The notes under the pieces were generated by a model. That model ran no database searches, was not told the DNA's origin, and worked only from the letters and a program-made list of their open reading frames with translations. The translations under genes were made by a program, and so were the position numbers. From positions 1 through 5,335 of the forward strand of contig JAITJV010000085.1 of NCBI GenBank assembly GCA_031278755.1: a stretch of 5,335 bases of DNA. Reading direction: 5' to 3'. Positions 1-5,335 of the stretch are shown piece after piece. Source of the stretch: Treponema sp. (lineage in GTDB: Bacteria; Spirochaetota; Spirochaetia; Treponematales; Breznakiellaceae). Every line of letters begins with the position of its first letter. Within the stretch, counting starts at the first letter, position 1.

Positions 1-1438
1 AACGGACAGGCCCGGCGCGGTGTACCTTGCCGCCGTCCTTGCCGCCCACAACCAGAAAGGGCTGCCCTCCTTCGGCATCTACGGCCGCGACGTCATGGAT
101 CTTAAAGATACGGGAAAAATCCCCGAAGACGTTTCGGACAAGATCCTCCGGTTTATCAGGGCGGCCCTTGCCGCCGTGTGGATGCGGGGCAAAAGCTACC
201 TTTCAATAGGTTCCGTTTCCATGGGCATTGCAGGATCCATTACCAACGCCGATTTTTTTCAGGAATACCTGGGGATGAGAAACGAGTATGTTGATATGAG
301 CGAACTGATCCGCAGATTTGAAGAAAAGATATATTCGGAAGCCGAATACAAACGGGCGCTTGAATGGGTCAAGGCAAACTGCAAAGAAGGGCCTGACAAC
401 AATCCTCCCGAAGAACAGCACGACAGGAAACGCAAGGATGAAGTCTGGAAGACCTGCGTCAAAATGGCGATAATAGTCCGCGATCTTATGGTTGGGAACC
501 CCGATCTTAAACGAAAAGGCCTTGTCGAAGAATCGCTGGGGCACAACGCTATAGCGGCGGGCTTTCAGGGCCAGCGCCAGTGGACGGATCATTTCCCCAA
601 CGGCGACTTTATGGAAGTAATGCTCAATTCGTCTTTTGACTGGAACGGCGTCAGGGCCCCTTATATCGTGGCGACCGAAAACGATTCCTGCAACGGCGTT
701 TCCATGCTTTTCGGCCACCTCCTCACCGGAACGGCCCAGATCTTCAGCGACGTCAGAACATACTGGAGTCCCGCGGCCATCGAACGGGTTACGGGATGGA
801 AGCCGGCAGGCGGCGCGGCGGGCGGCCTCATACACCTCATCAATTCAGGGGCGACAACCCTTGACGGAATAGGCAAACAGCAGAAAAACGGAAAACCCGC
901 CATGAAACCCTTCTGGGAAATAACGGCAAAAGAAGCGGGGGACTGCCTTGATTCGGTAAGCTGGCGCTACGGAAGCCTGGGCTACTTCAGGGGCGGCGGC
1001 TATTCTTCGGACTTTATTACCGAAGGCGATATGCCGGTAACCATGACGCGCCTCAACATCGTCAAGGGCATAGGCCCGGTGCTGCAGATTGCCGAAGGTT
1101 CAACCGTCAGCATTCCCGATGAAGTCCACGACAAACTTGACAAGAGAACGGATCCTACATGGCCTACCACATGGTTCGCCCCCCGCCTTACCGGCGAAGG
1201 ACCCTTCAAGGATGTGTACTCCGTCATGGCGTCCTGGGGCGCAAACCACGGGGCCGTTTCATACGGCCACATAGGGGGCGATCTTATCACGCTGGCAAGC
1301 ATACTCCGCATACCGGTCTGTATGCACAATGTGGAAAGCGGCAGGATCTACCGGCCCAGCTACTGGAACAGCTTCGGCATGGACGGCGAAGGCTCCGATT
1401 ACCGGGCCTGCGCCGCCCTGGGGCCGCTGTACAAATAG
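1..1438 (+). CDS. fucI: L-fucose isomerase, 3' part (N-terminus beyond window)
   Basis: This enzyme interconverts the aldose L-fucose and the ketose L-fuculose; family members also act on D-arabinose. It is a cytoplasmic, Mn2+-dependent enzyme. The reading frame is open from base 2 ([11 protein letters not shown]...) and matches the E. coli FucI segment [11 protein letters not shown] from recall, so the GTG at 20 is an internal Val and roughly 112 N-terminal residues are missing. Counting from that Val as residue 1, the metal and catalytic residues of FucI are present: Glu220 in VATENDS (E. coli E337), Asp244 in [10 protein letters not shown] (D361) and His410 in SWGANHG (H528). Other strongly conserved stretches are [19 protein letters not shown] and [12 protein letters not shown]. 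The protein ends in GPLYK, almost as E. coli FucI ends, so the C-terminus is complete. The kinase gene begins 7 bp after the TAG stop, consistent with one transcript. Sugar specificity (fucose versus D-arabinose) cannot be decided from sequence. Confidence 0.96.
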   Translation, partial: TDRPGAVYLAAVLAAHNQKGLPSFGIYGRDVMDLKDTGKIPEDVSDKILRFIRAALAAVWMRGKSYLSIGSVSMGIAGSITNADFFQEYLGMRNEYVDMSELIRRFEEKIYSEAEYKRALEWVKANCKEGPDNNPPEEQHDRKRKDEVWKTCVKMAIIVRDLMVGNPDLKRKGLVEESLGHNAIAAGFQGQRQWTDHFPNGDFMEVMLNSSFDWNGVRAPYIVATENDSCNGVSMLFGHLLTGTAQIFSDVRTYWSPAAIERVTGWKPAGGAAGGLIHLINSGATTLDGIGKQQKNGKPAMKPFWEITAKEAGDCLDSVSWRYGSLGYFRGGGYSSDFITEGDMPVTMTRLNIVKGIGPVLQIAEGSTVSIPDEVHDKLDKRTDPTWPTTWFAPRLTGEGPFKDVYSVMASWGANHGAVSYGHIGGDLITLASILRIPVCMHNVESGRIYRPSYWNSFGMDGEGSDYRACAALGPLYK

Positions 1439-1445
1439 GCGCGCC

Positions 1446-2939
1446 ATGGAATACGCGATTGCAGTGATTGACATAGGCATGACCAATAAAAAGGTCGCCG
1501 TCTATGACGGCGACCTGAAGCAGGTTCATTCCGTTTACCGCAATTTTCCGCCGAAGACGGAGGACGGCCTCCAGACGCACGATCTTGAGGCCATGGAAGA
1601 ATGGTTCCTTGAAGAACTGGCGGAAGCGGCAAAGGCGTATCCGGTCAAGGCAATCGCCGTGACCACCCACGGGGCTACCATGGTCTTTACAGGGAAGGAC
1701 GGAAAGCCCGTCCTTCCCTGCGTGTACTACACCTACGAACCGGGGGACGCGTTTCACGACGAATTTTATGCGCGTTTCGGCGCGCCGGAAAAACTTCAGG
1801 CGGTTACCGGAACGCCGTATCTCAAGGCGATGATCAACTCCGCCAAGGGGGTTTATTTCACCCTGAACCGTTATCCCGAAAGATTCAAAAACGCGGTTCA
1901 CCTTCATACCTACCCGCAGTACTGGGGTTCGCGCCTTACCGGAAAAACCGGCATTGAAGGAACCTACATGGGCTGCCACAGCTACCTTTGGGATCAGCAA
2001 AAAAGCCGGCTGTCTTCCGTAGCCGAAGAACTGGGCGTCGCGGGACTGCTCCCCGGCAGGCTCAACAACTCATGGGATATCATGGGAACCATTACGGAAG
2101 AAACCGCGGCGCGGACGGGGCTTGGGCGGGACACCATCGTAACGTTGGGCATACACGATTCCAATTCGTCCCTTCTTCCGCACTTTGCCAAAAAGGGAGA
2201 AACGGGGTTCCTCCTCAATTCAACGGGAACCTGGTGCGTTACGATGAATCCGGTAAGGGAATACGGCTTTGCGCCGGAAGAACTGGGGAAGGTTGTGTTT
2301 TTCAACATCTCGGCATTCGGAAAGCCCGTTAAAACGGCGATCTTTCTGGGCGGGCAGGAATTCGACATCTGGTCAAAAATACTGATGAAGATCCACGGCA
2401 GGAATGATTTTCCGCCTTACAACGAAGAGCTTTACCGCGCCGTTCTTGCCGAAAAGAAGATCTTCCTCCTTCCCGAGATTACCCCGGGAACAGGGCAGTT
2501 CCCCGCATCGCAGGCGGGAGTTGTTGAAGACGGAAAAAAATACCCCTTTGCGGATCTTTCCGCGGATCCGGCGCCGCCCTGTTTCGGCAGTTATGAAAAG
2601 GCGTTCGCCGTCCTCAGGATTTCACTTGTGATGCAGTCGCTTACCGCGTTTGAGCGGGCAGGACTGCGGGACGGTTTTGAAATCTATACCGAAGGGGGTT
2701 TCAGACAGAACGAAGCGTACAACGCGCTTGTGTCGGCAGCCCTTCCCGGCAACAGGGTCTTCCTTACCGACATAGCCGAAGCGACGGCTCTCGGCGCGGC
2801 AATGACGGCGAAGATGGCCCTTACCGGAAAAGGCCTTTCCGATCTGGCTGAAGACTTCGATGTTGAATACAGGGAAGTGCCAAAGGCCGCGCTCCCCGAA
2901 CTTGGCGCATACAGAAACCAATGGCTTAAATTCGCATAA
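1446..2939 (+). CDS. FGGY-family sugar kinase, probable L-fuculokinase
   Basis: ATP-dependent cytoplasmic sugar kinase of 497 residues, in the usual FGGY size range. By context it would phosphorylate L-fuculose to L-fuculose 1-phosphate. The N-terminal phosphate-binding motif is VIDIGMTNKKVAVYD (residues 8-22: D9, G11, T13), followed by VTTHGATMV (72-80). The likely catalytic base is D238 in GIHDSNSSLLPH. STGTWCV (259-265) matches the SSGTW motif of FucK and RhaB. The C-terminal nucleotide-binding domain shows EGGFRQNEAYNALVS (416-430) and EATALGAAMTA (445-455). The frame is open further upstream, but this ATG places the phosphate motif right at the N-terminus and leaves the fucI end intact. 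No good Shine-Dalgarno precedes it, so translation is probably coupled to fucI, 7 bp away. The protein looks diverged from E. coli FucK, so I withhold the symbol. L-rhamnulose, D-ribulose or L-xylulose are alternative substrates. The FGGY family call is firm; substrate is inferred from the neighbouring isomerase. Confidence 0.9.
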   Translation: MEYAIAVIDIGMTNKKVAVYDGDLKQVHSVYRNFPPKTEDGLQTHDLEAMEEWFLEELAEAAKAYPVKAIAVTTHGATMVFTGKDGKPVLPCVYYTYEPGDAFHDEFYARFGAPEKLQAVTGTPYLKAMINSAKGVYFTLNRYPERFKNAVHLHTYPQYWGSRLTGKTGIEGTYMGCHSYLWDQQKSRLSSVAEELGVAGLLPGRLNNSWDIMGTITEETAARTGLGRDTIVTLGIHDSNSSLLPHFAKKGETGFLLNSTGTWCVTMNPVREYGFAPEELGKVVFFNISAFGKPVKTAIFLGGQEFDIWSKILMKIHGRNDFPPYNEELYRAVLAEKKIFLLPEITPGTGQFPASQAGVVEDGKKYPFADLSADPAPPCFGSYEKAFAVLRISLVMQSLTAFERAGLRDGFEIYTEGGFRQNEAYNALVSAALPGNRVFLTDIAEATALGAAMTAKMALTGKGLSDLAEDFDVEYREVPKAALPELGAYRNQWLKFA

Positions 2940-2943
2940 CATG

Positions 2944-2948
2944 AGGAG
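2944..2948 (+). promoter_or_regulatory. Shine-Dalgarno AGGAG for the dehydrogenase gene
   Basis: AGGAG sits 6 bases before the ATG at 2955, inside the 15-bp gap after the kinase stop. It decides the start over the in-frame Met four codons later. The 14-base string AGGAGAAAAACATG recurs exactly at the next gene start. Confidence 0.85.
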
Positions 2949-2954
2949 AAAAAC

Positions 2955-4040
2955 ATGCAAGGAACAATGAAGGGAGCCTATCTCCCCGGCAACAGTACGG
3001 TGGAATTCAAAGATGTGCCCATACCGGCGCCGGGCCACGGCCAGGTTCTGGTAAAGATGAAAGCCTGTACGATCTGCGGAAGCGACATACGGGCCATATA
3101 CCGGGAACATACGGGCAAAGGCCCCGAAGGTTATCAGGGAGTCATCGCGGGACACGAACCCTGCGGCCAGGTTGTGGAAGAAGGCCCCGGTCTCAGGCGT
3201 TTCAAGAAAGGCGACCGCGTCATCGTGTACCATATTTCAGGATGCGGAGTCTGCCATGACTGCCGCATGGGCTACATGATCTCCTGTTCCTCCCCTTCCC
3301 GGGCCGCCTACGGCTGGCAGCGGGACGGCGGCATGGCCGAATACATCCTCTGTGATGAAAAAGATCTCGTGGCCCTTCCCGCCGAACTTTCCTATGCGGA
3401 CGGCGCGCAGGTTGCCTGTGGATTCGGCACGGTGTACGAAGCGATTTACAAAATAGGGGTAAGCGGAGCGGATTCGGTGCTGGTGGTCGGGCTTGGGCCT
3501 GTCGGGCTTGCCGCGCTTATGCTCTGCAAGGCCATGGGCGCACAAAAACTTATAGGCATTGAGTCAAATCCTTACCGTATAGATCTTGCAAAAAAACTCG
3601 GCCTCGCGGACGCGGTCCTTACGCCGGGATCCGGCAATGTGGAAGAAATAAAGGCGCTTACGGGCGGCAACGGCGTGGAAAAAGCCTTTGACGCATCGGC
3701 AAGCGACGCGGGCCGCGCGACGGCGATCAGGGCCGCCCGTCAGTGGGGAAAGATCGCCTTTGTCGGTGAAGGCAATACGGTGAACTTCAACCCCAGCCCC
3801 GACGTCATTCATCCCCAGAAAGCCATTTACGGTTCCTGGGTAACCAGCATCTGGCTTATGGAAAACCTCGTCGAAGAACTGGTGCGCTGGAAACTGCATC
3901 CCGACATTCTTGTTACCCACCGCTTCTCCCTGGACAAGGCCGACGCTGCCTACAGTCTCATGGCTGAAGGAAACTGCGGCAAAGTGGCCGTCTGCGCCGA
4001 TGAAGAACTGGGAACAACAGGAGAAAAACATGGCCGGTGA
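2955..4040 (+). CDS. Zinc-dependent medium-chain (MDR) alcohol/polyol dehydrogenase
   Basis: A 361-residue NAD(P)-dependent dehydrogenase of the medium-chain superfamily (alcohol, threonine and sorbitol dehydrogenase relatives), full length for the family. The N-terminal GroES-like domain carries catalytic-zinc ligands Cys41 (TICGSDIRA) and His67 (AGHEP). Cys155 in ACGFGTVYEA aligns with the third Cys ligand of horse liver ADH (GCGFSTGYG). The structural-zinc lobe is complete: Cys97, Cys100, Cys103 and Cys111 in GCGVCHDCRMGYMISC. The Rossmann fold has VVGLGPVG (177-184), and acidic Glu203 in GIESNP after the second strand suggests NAD over NADP. It starts 15 bp after the kinase stop with a strong Shine-Dalgarno, and its last codons (GTTGEKHGR) carry the next gene's ribosome site. 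In a fucose operon, candidate roles are L-lactaldehyde/1,2-propanediol conversion or oxidation of a sugar or polyol; sequence alone cannot choose. Family certain, substrate unknown. Confidence 0.93.
   Translation: MQGTMKGAYLPGNSTVEFKDVPIPAPGHGQVLVKMKACTICGSDIRAIYREHTGKGPEGYQGVIAGHEPCGQVVEEGPGLRRFKKGDRVIVYHISGCGVCHDCRMGYMISCSSPSRAAYGWQRDGGMAEYILCDEKDLVALPAELSYADGAQVACGFGTVYEAIYKIGVSGADSVLVVGLGPVGLAALMLCKAMGAQKLIGIESNPYRIDLAKKLGLADAVLTPGSGNVEEIKALTGGNGVEKAFDASASDAGRATAIRAARQWGKIAFVGEGNTVNFNPSPDVIHPQKAIYGSWVTSIWLMENLVEELVRWKLHPDILVTHRFSLDKADAAYSLMAEGNCGKVAVCADEELGTTGEKHGR
4019..4023 (+). promoter_or_regulatory. Shine-Dalgarno AGGAG for the aldo/keto reductase, inside the upstream gene
   Basis: AGGAG lies 6 bases before the ATG at 4030, within the last codons of the dehydrogenase gene. 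It fixes the start of the reductase even though the frame stays open upstream to about 3910. Confidence 0.85.
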
Positions 4041-5052
4041 AAGCGGCGTAGATCCGAAAAAAGTTCCCTGCGTTACCCTTTCCACGGGAGAAAAGATCCC
4101 CTGTATAGGAATGGGGACCTTCGGCTCCGACAGGTATTCGCCGCCGGAAGTATCGGCCGCGGCGGCCGGCGCCATACGCTTTGGATACAGACTTTTCGAC
4201 TGCGCTTCAGTCTACGGCAATGAAGACCTCATCGGCCGCGTATTCAGCGGCGCGTTCACGTCAGGCATAGTAAAGCGGGAAGAACTCTTCATCATTTCCA
4301 AAGTGTGGAACGACATGCACGGGAAAGGAGACGTACTGCTTTCCCTTGCCGGAACATTAAAGAATCTTGCAATTGATTACGCGGATCTCTACCTCGTCCA
4401 CTGGCCCTTTCCCAACTACCACGCGCCGGGCTGCGACGGCGACGCGCGGAACCCCAATTCCGTCCCCTTTTCGGCGGACGGTTTTATGGATGTCTGGGCG
4501 CAGATGGAAAAAATCGCCCGCATGAAACTTGCCAGATATATAGGCATGTCCAACATGACTGTTCCCAAGCTCAAGGCCGTCCTTCCCCGCTGCCGCATCA
4601 GGCCCGCGTTTATTGAGATGGAACAGCACCCGTCTTTTCAGCAGCAGGAACTGTTTGATTACTGCGTTAAAGAGGGCATTCAGGTCATAGGGTACTGTCC
4701 GCTGGGAAGCCCCAACAGGCCGGAGCGGGACAAAACGCCGGAAGACGCCGTAGACATGGAACTTCCCGAAACAGCCGCCATAGCTTCTTCGCGCGGAATA
4801 CACCCCGCCCAGGTCTGCCTGAAATGGGCGGTCAGGCGGGGGAGCATTCCCATCCCCTTCTCCGTGCATGAAAAAAACTACAAAAGCAATCTTCTTGCCG
4901 TCATGGAAGATCCTTTGACCGATGCAGAAATGGAGGCGATGAAAAAGGACGAGCGGAACTGCCGCCTTGTCAAGGGGCAGGTCTTCCTCTGGCCCGGCGC
5001 GAAAAGCTGGAAGGATCTCTGGGACGAAGACGGAAAGATATGGGGAACGTAA
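4030..5052 (+). CDS. Aldo/keto reductase family oxidoreductase
   Basis: A 340-residue cytoplasmic (beta/alpha)8-barrel oxidoreductase that interconverts carbonyls and alcohols using a nicotinamide cofactor. The catalytic tetrad is complete: Asp57 and Tyr62 (LFDCASVYGNE), Lys91 (IISKVWN) and His124 (LYLVHWPFP). Further family marks are GMGTFG near the N-terminus, YIGMSN (170-175), EMEQHP (196-201) and GYCPLGS (221-227). The usual cofactor-phosphate motif IPKSxxxxRxxEN is altered to IPFSVHEKNYKSN (275-287): Lys becomes Phe277, Arg becomes Asn283 and Glu becomes Ser286, which points to weak NADPH binding and perhaps NADH use. A tail after residue 310 (WPGAKSWKDLWDEDGKIWGT) is Trp-rich. The start overlaps the upstream gene by 11 bp, so the two oxidoreductases are probably translationally coupled. 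Lactaldehyde reduction or sugar oxidation is plausible in a fucose operon; the substrate is not determined. Confidence 0.93.
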   Translation: MAGESGVDPKKVPCVTLSTGEKIPCIGMGTFGSDRYSPPEVSAAAAGAIRFGYRLFDCASVYGNEDLIGRVFSGAFTSGIVKREELFIISKVWNDMHGKGDVLLSLAGTLKNLAIDYADLYLVHWPFPNYHAPGCDGDARNPNSVPFSADGFMDVWAQMEKIARMKLARYIGMSNMTVPKLKAVLPRCRIRPAFIEMEQHPSFQQQELFDYCVKEGIQVIGYCPLGSPNRPERDKTPEDAVDMELPETAAIASSRGIHPAQVCLKWAVRRGSIPIPFSVHEKNYKSNLLAVMEDPLTDAEMEAMKKDERNCRLVKGQVFLWPGAKSWKDLWDEDGKIWGT

Positions 5053-5126
5053 GGGCGGCGCGGGAACCGCATAACGTTCCGGCTGTATGGAAGCCGCTTG
5101 CGCGGCAATCAGAAAGTGGGAATGTT

Positions 5127-5143
5127 CCCCAGCGAAGCCGGGG
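5127..5143 (-). other. Hairpin, fully paired only as minus-strand RNA
   Basis: CCCC (5127-5130) pairs with GGGG (5140-5143), and inner GC (5132-5133) pairs with GC (5137-5138) around a GAA loop, separated by an A.C mismatch (5131/5139). Read on the minus strand, that mismatch becomes a G.U pair, giving an uninterrupted 7-bp stem with a UUC loop. It can also compete with the small palindrome GGGAATGTTCCC at 5118-5129, which shares three bases. Confidence 0.5.
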
Positions 5144-5207
5144 CGCGGAATGACCTAGGCAAACCGTAGCCCGAGCCGTCATCAGGCGGCAAAGCGCATA
5201 CAGTCCT

Positions 5208-5227
5208 CCACGGAGCAAACTCCGCGG
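5208..5227 (-). other. Hairpin, fully paired only as minus-strand RNA
   Basis: CGGAG (5211-5215) pairs with CTCCG (5220-5224) around a CAAA loop; beyond an A.C mismatch (5210/5225) the stem continues with CC/GG (5208-5209 with 5226-5227). On the minus strand the mismatch becomes a G.U pair, giving an 8-bp stem with a UUUG loop. It is the longest clean stem of the tract. Confidence 0.55.
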
Positions 5228-5249
5228 TATCTTAAGCGTTGCATTAGTC

Positions 5250-5267
5250 TGAACGGAGGCTCGTTCG
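5250..5267. other. Short hairpin GAACG/CGTTC
   Basis: GAACG (5251-5255) pairs perfectly with CGTTC (5262-5266) around a 6-base loop; T5250 and G5267 could add a wobble pair on the plus strand. A 5-bp stem alone is weak evidence. It counts mainly as part of the local series of hairpins. Confidence 0.35.
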
Positions 5268-5278
5268 ATAGGAAGTTT

Positions 5279-5284
5279 ATTATA
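5279..5284 (-). promoter_or_regulatory. Possible -10 box (TATAAT) facing left
   Basis: The minus strand reads GGAGGATATAATAAAC here, a perfect TATAAT. With 16-18 bp spacing the -35 position falls on GC-rich sequence (GAACCC region) with no resemblance to TTGACA, and there is no TGn extension. If active, it would transcribe leftward through the hairpins at 5250-5267, 5208-5227 and 5127-5143 toward the reductase gene. Weak without more support. Confidence 0.25.
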
Positions 5285-5310
5285 TCCTCCCCCGCGCAAG
5301 CGGGTTCCTG

Positions 5311-5334
5311 GCTTAATACCAAATATTTGTAAGC
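5311..5334. promoter_or_regulatory. AT-rich dyad at the window edge, possible operator
   Basis: GCTTA (5311-5315) and TAAGC (5330-5334) form an inverted repeat with a 14-base spacer, and inside it CAAATATTTG (5320-5329) is a perfect 10-bp palindrome with a different centre. The stretch is AT-rich against GC-rich surroundings, as expected near a promoter for a gene beyond the right edge. No -35/-10 pair can be assigned. Confidence 0.25.
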
Positions 5335-5335
5335 A

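Larger units (their letters stand above)
5089..5308. repeat. Candidate small element bounded by 17-bp inverted repeats
   Basis: The left end GGAAGCCGCTTGCGCGG (5089-5105) and the reverse complement of the right end (5292-5308), GGAACCCGCTTGCGCGG, agree at 16 of 17 positions. Each end also folds on itself as a 5-bp stem with a 4-base loop (5093-5106 and 5291-5304). The enclosed 220 bp encode nothing recognisable and contain further hairpins. This layout resembles non-autonomous intergenic elements of the MITE or REP/BIME kind. No target-site duplication is obvious; only GGCT recurs near both ends (5081-5084 and 5310-5313). The inverted repeat is seen directly; mobility is inferred. Confidence 0.5.
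5053..5335. other. Non-coding tract with multiple short hairpins after the operon
   Basis: About 280 bp with no convincing protein gene. The only long open frame is on the minus strand (4970-5299); it runs into the reductase gene, has no recognisable domain and is Arg/Ser/Pro-rich, as expected of a shadow frame. The tract is crowded with small inverted repeats, including 5063-5067/5076-5080, 5093-5106, 5127-5143, 5208-5227, 5250-5267 and 5291-5304, and turns AT-rich after 5309. None of the hairpins is followed by a T-run, so I do not call a Rho-independent terminator. It may combine the 3' untranslated region of the operon, a small repetitive element and the promoter of the next gene. Confidence 0.7.

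Noticed and set aside
20..22. GTG at 20 as the start of the isomerase
   Set aside because: The frame is open to base 2 and the residues before it (TDRPGA) match the family, so the gene continues off the left edge.
1329..1445. N-terminal extension of the kinase into fucI
   Set aside because: The 39 extra residues are low-complexity translation of fucI in another frame; the ATG at 1446 places the conserved VIDIGMTN motif correctly.
1287..2000. Long minus-strand open frames opposite the genes (also 203-835, 2622-3233, 3564-4175)
   Set aside because: They lie antisense to well-supported genes and arise from the GC-rich codon pattern; none has recognisable family motifs.
3910..4029. N-terminal extension of the aldo/keto reductase
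   Set aside because: It overlaps the dehydrogenase coding region in another frame and has no family similarity; the ATG at 4030 has AGGAG at good spacing.
5063..5106. Rho-independent terminator just after the reductase stop
   Set aside because: GGAAC/GTTCC, CGGCT/AGCCG and GCCGC/GCGGC can each form 5-bp stems, but they are short, partly exclusive and none is followed by a T-run.
5256..5290. tRNA T-arm (GTTCGAT)
   Set aside because: The flanking bases do not form the 5-bp T-stem and no anticodon or acceptor arms can be found.
4970..5299. Minus-strand 109-residue open frame over the intergenic tract
   Set aside because: No recognisable domain, Arg/Ser/Pro-rich shadow-like composition, overlaps the reductase 3' end, and its sequence is explained by inverted repeats and hairpins.

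Overview
The window holds one tightly packed plus-strand operon fragment of four sugar-catabolism genes, followed by about 280 bp of hairpin-rich non-coding DNA. The coding DNA is moderately GC-rich and none of the genes has a signal peptide or membrane segment, so these are cytoplasmic enzymes. Nothing fixes the taxon. The style (GC-rich coding DNA, short gaps, structured intergenic repeats) would suit a host-associated or anaerobic bacterium such as a gut Treponema-like spirochaete, but that is a low-confidence guess.

Layout: (1) 1-1438, L-fucose isomerase (FucI) without its N-terminal ~112 residues, which lie beyond the left edge. (2) 1446-2939, an FGGY-family sugar kinase, most likely the L-fuculose kinase. 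(3) 2955-4040, a zinc-dependent medium-chain dehydrogenase with complete catalytic and structural zinc sites. (4) 4030-5052, an aldo/keto reductase that overlaps gene 3 by 11 bp. (5) 5053-5335, no convincing protein gene. It contains a near-perfect 17-bp inverted repeat 220 bp end to end, several short hairpins, and an AT-rich dyad at the right edge.

The first two genes fit the phosphorylative L-fucose route: L-fucose to L-fuculose (isomerase), then to L-fuculose 1-phosphate (kinase). The next enzyme, L-fuculose-1-phosphate aldolase, would yield dihydroxyacetone phosphate and L-lactaldehyde, but it is not in the window, nor are a transporter or regulator. Two unrelated oxidoreductases follow instead. 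A reasonable inference is that one or both handle lactaldehyde (to 1,2-propanediol or lactate) in place of the iron-dependent FucO used by E. coli. They could equally oxidise or reduce another sugar or polyol.

The least expected part is the 3' non-coding tract. Its 17-bp inverted termini suggest a small dispersed element (MITE/REP-like). Two internal hairpins carry an A.C mismatch on the plus strand that becomes a G.U pair on the minus strand, and a TATAAT box faces the same way, so a minus-strand structured RNA is worth testing. No strong Rho-independent terminator or operon promoter is visible.
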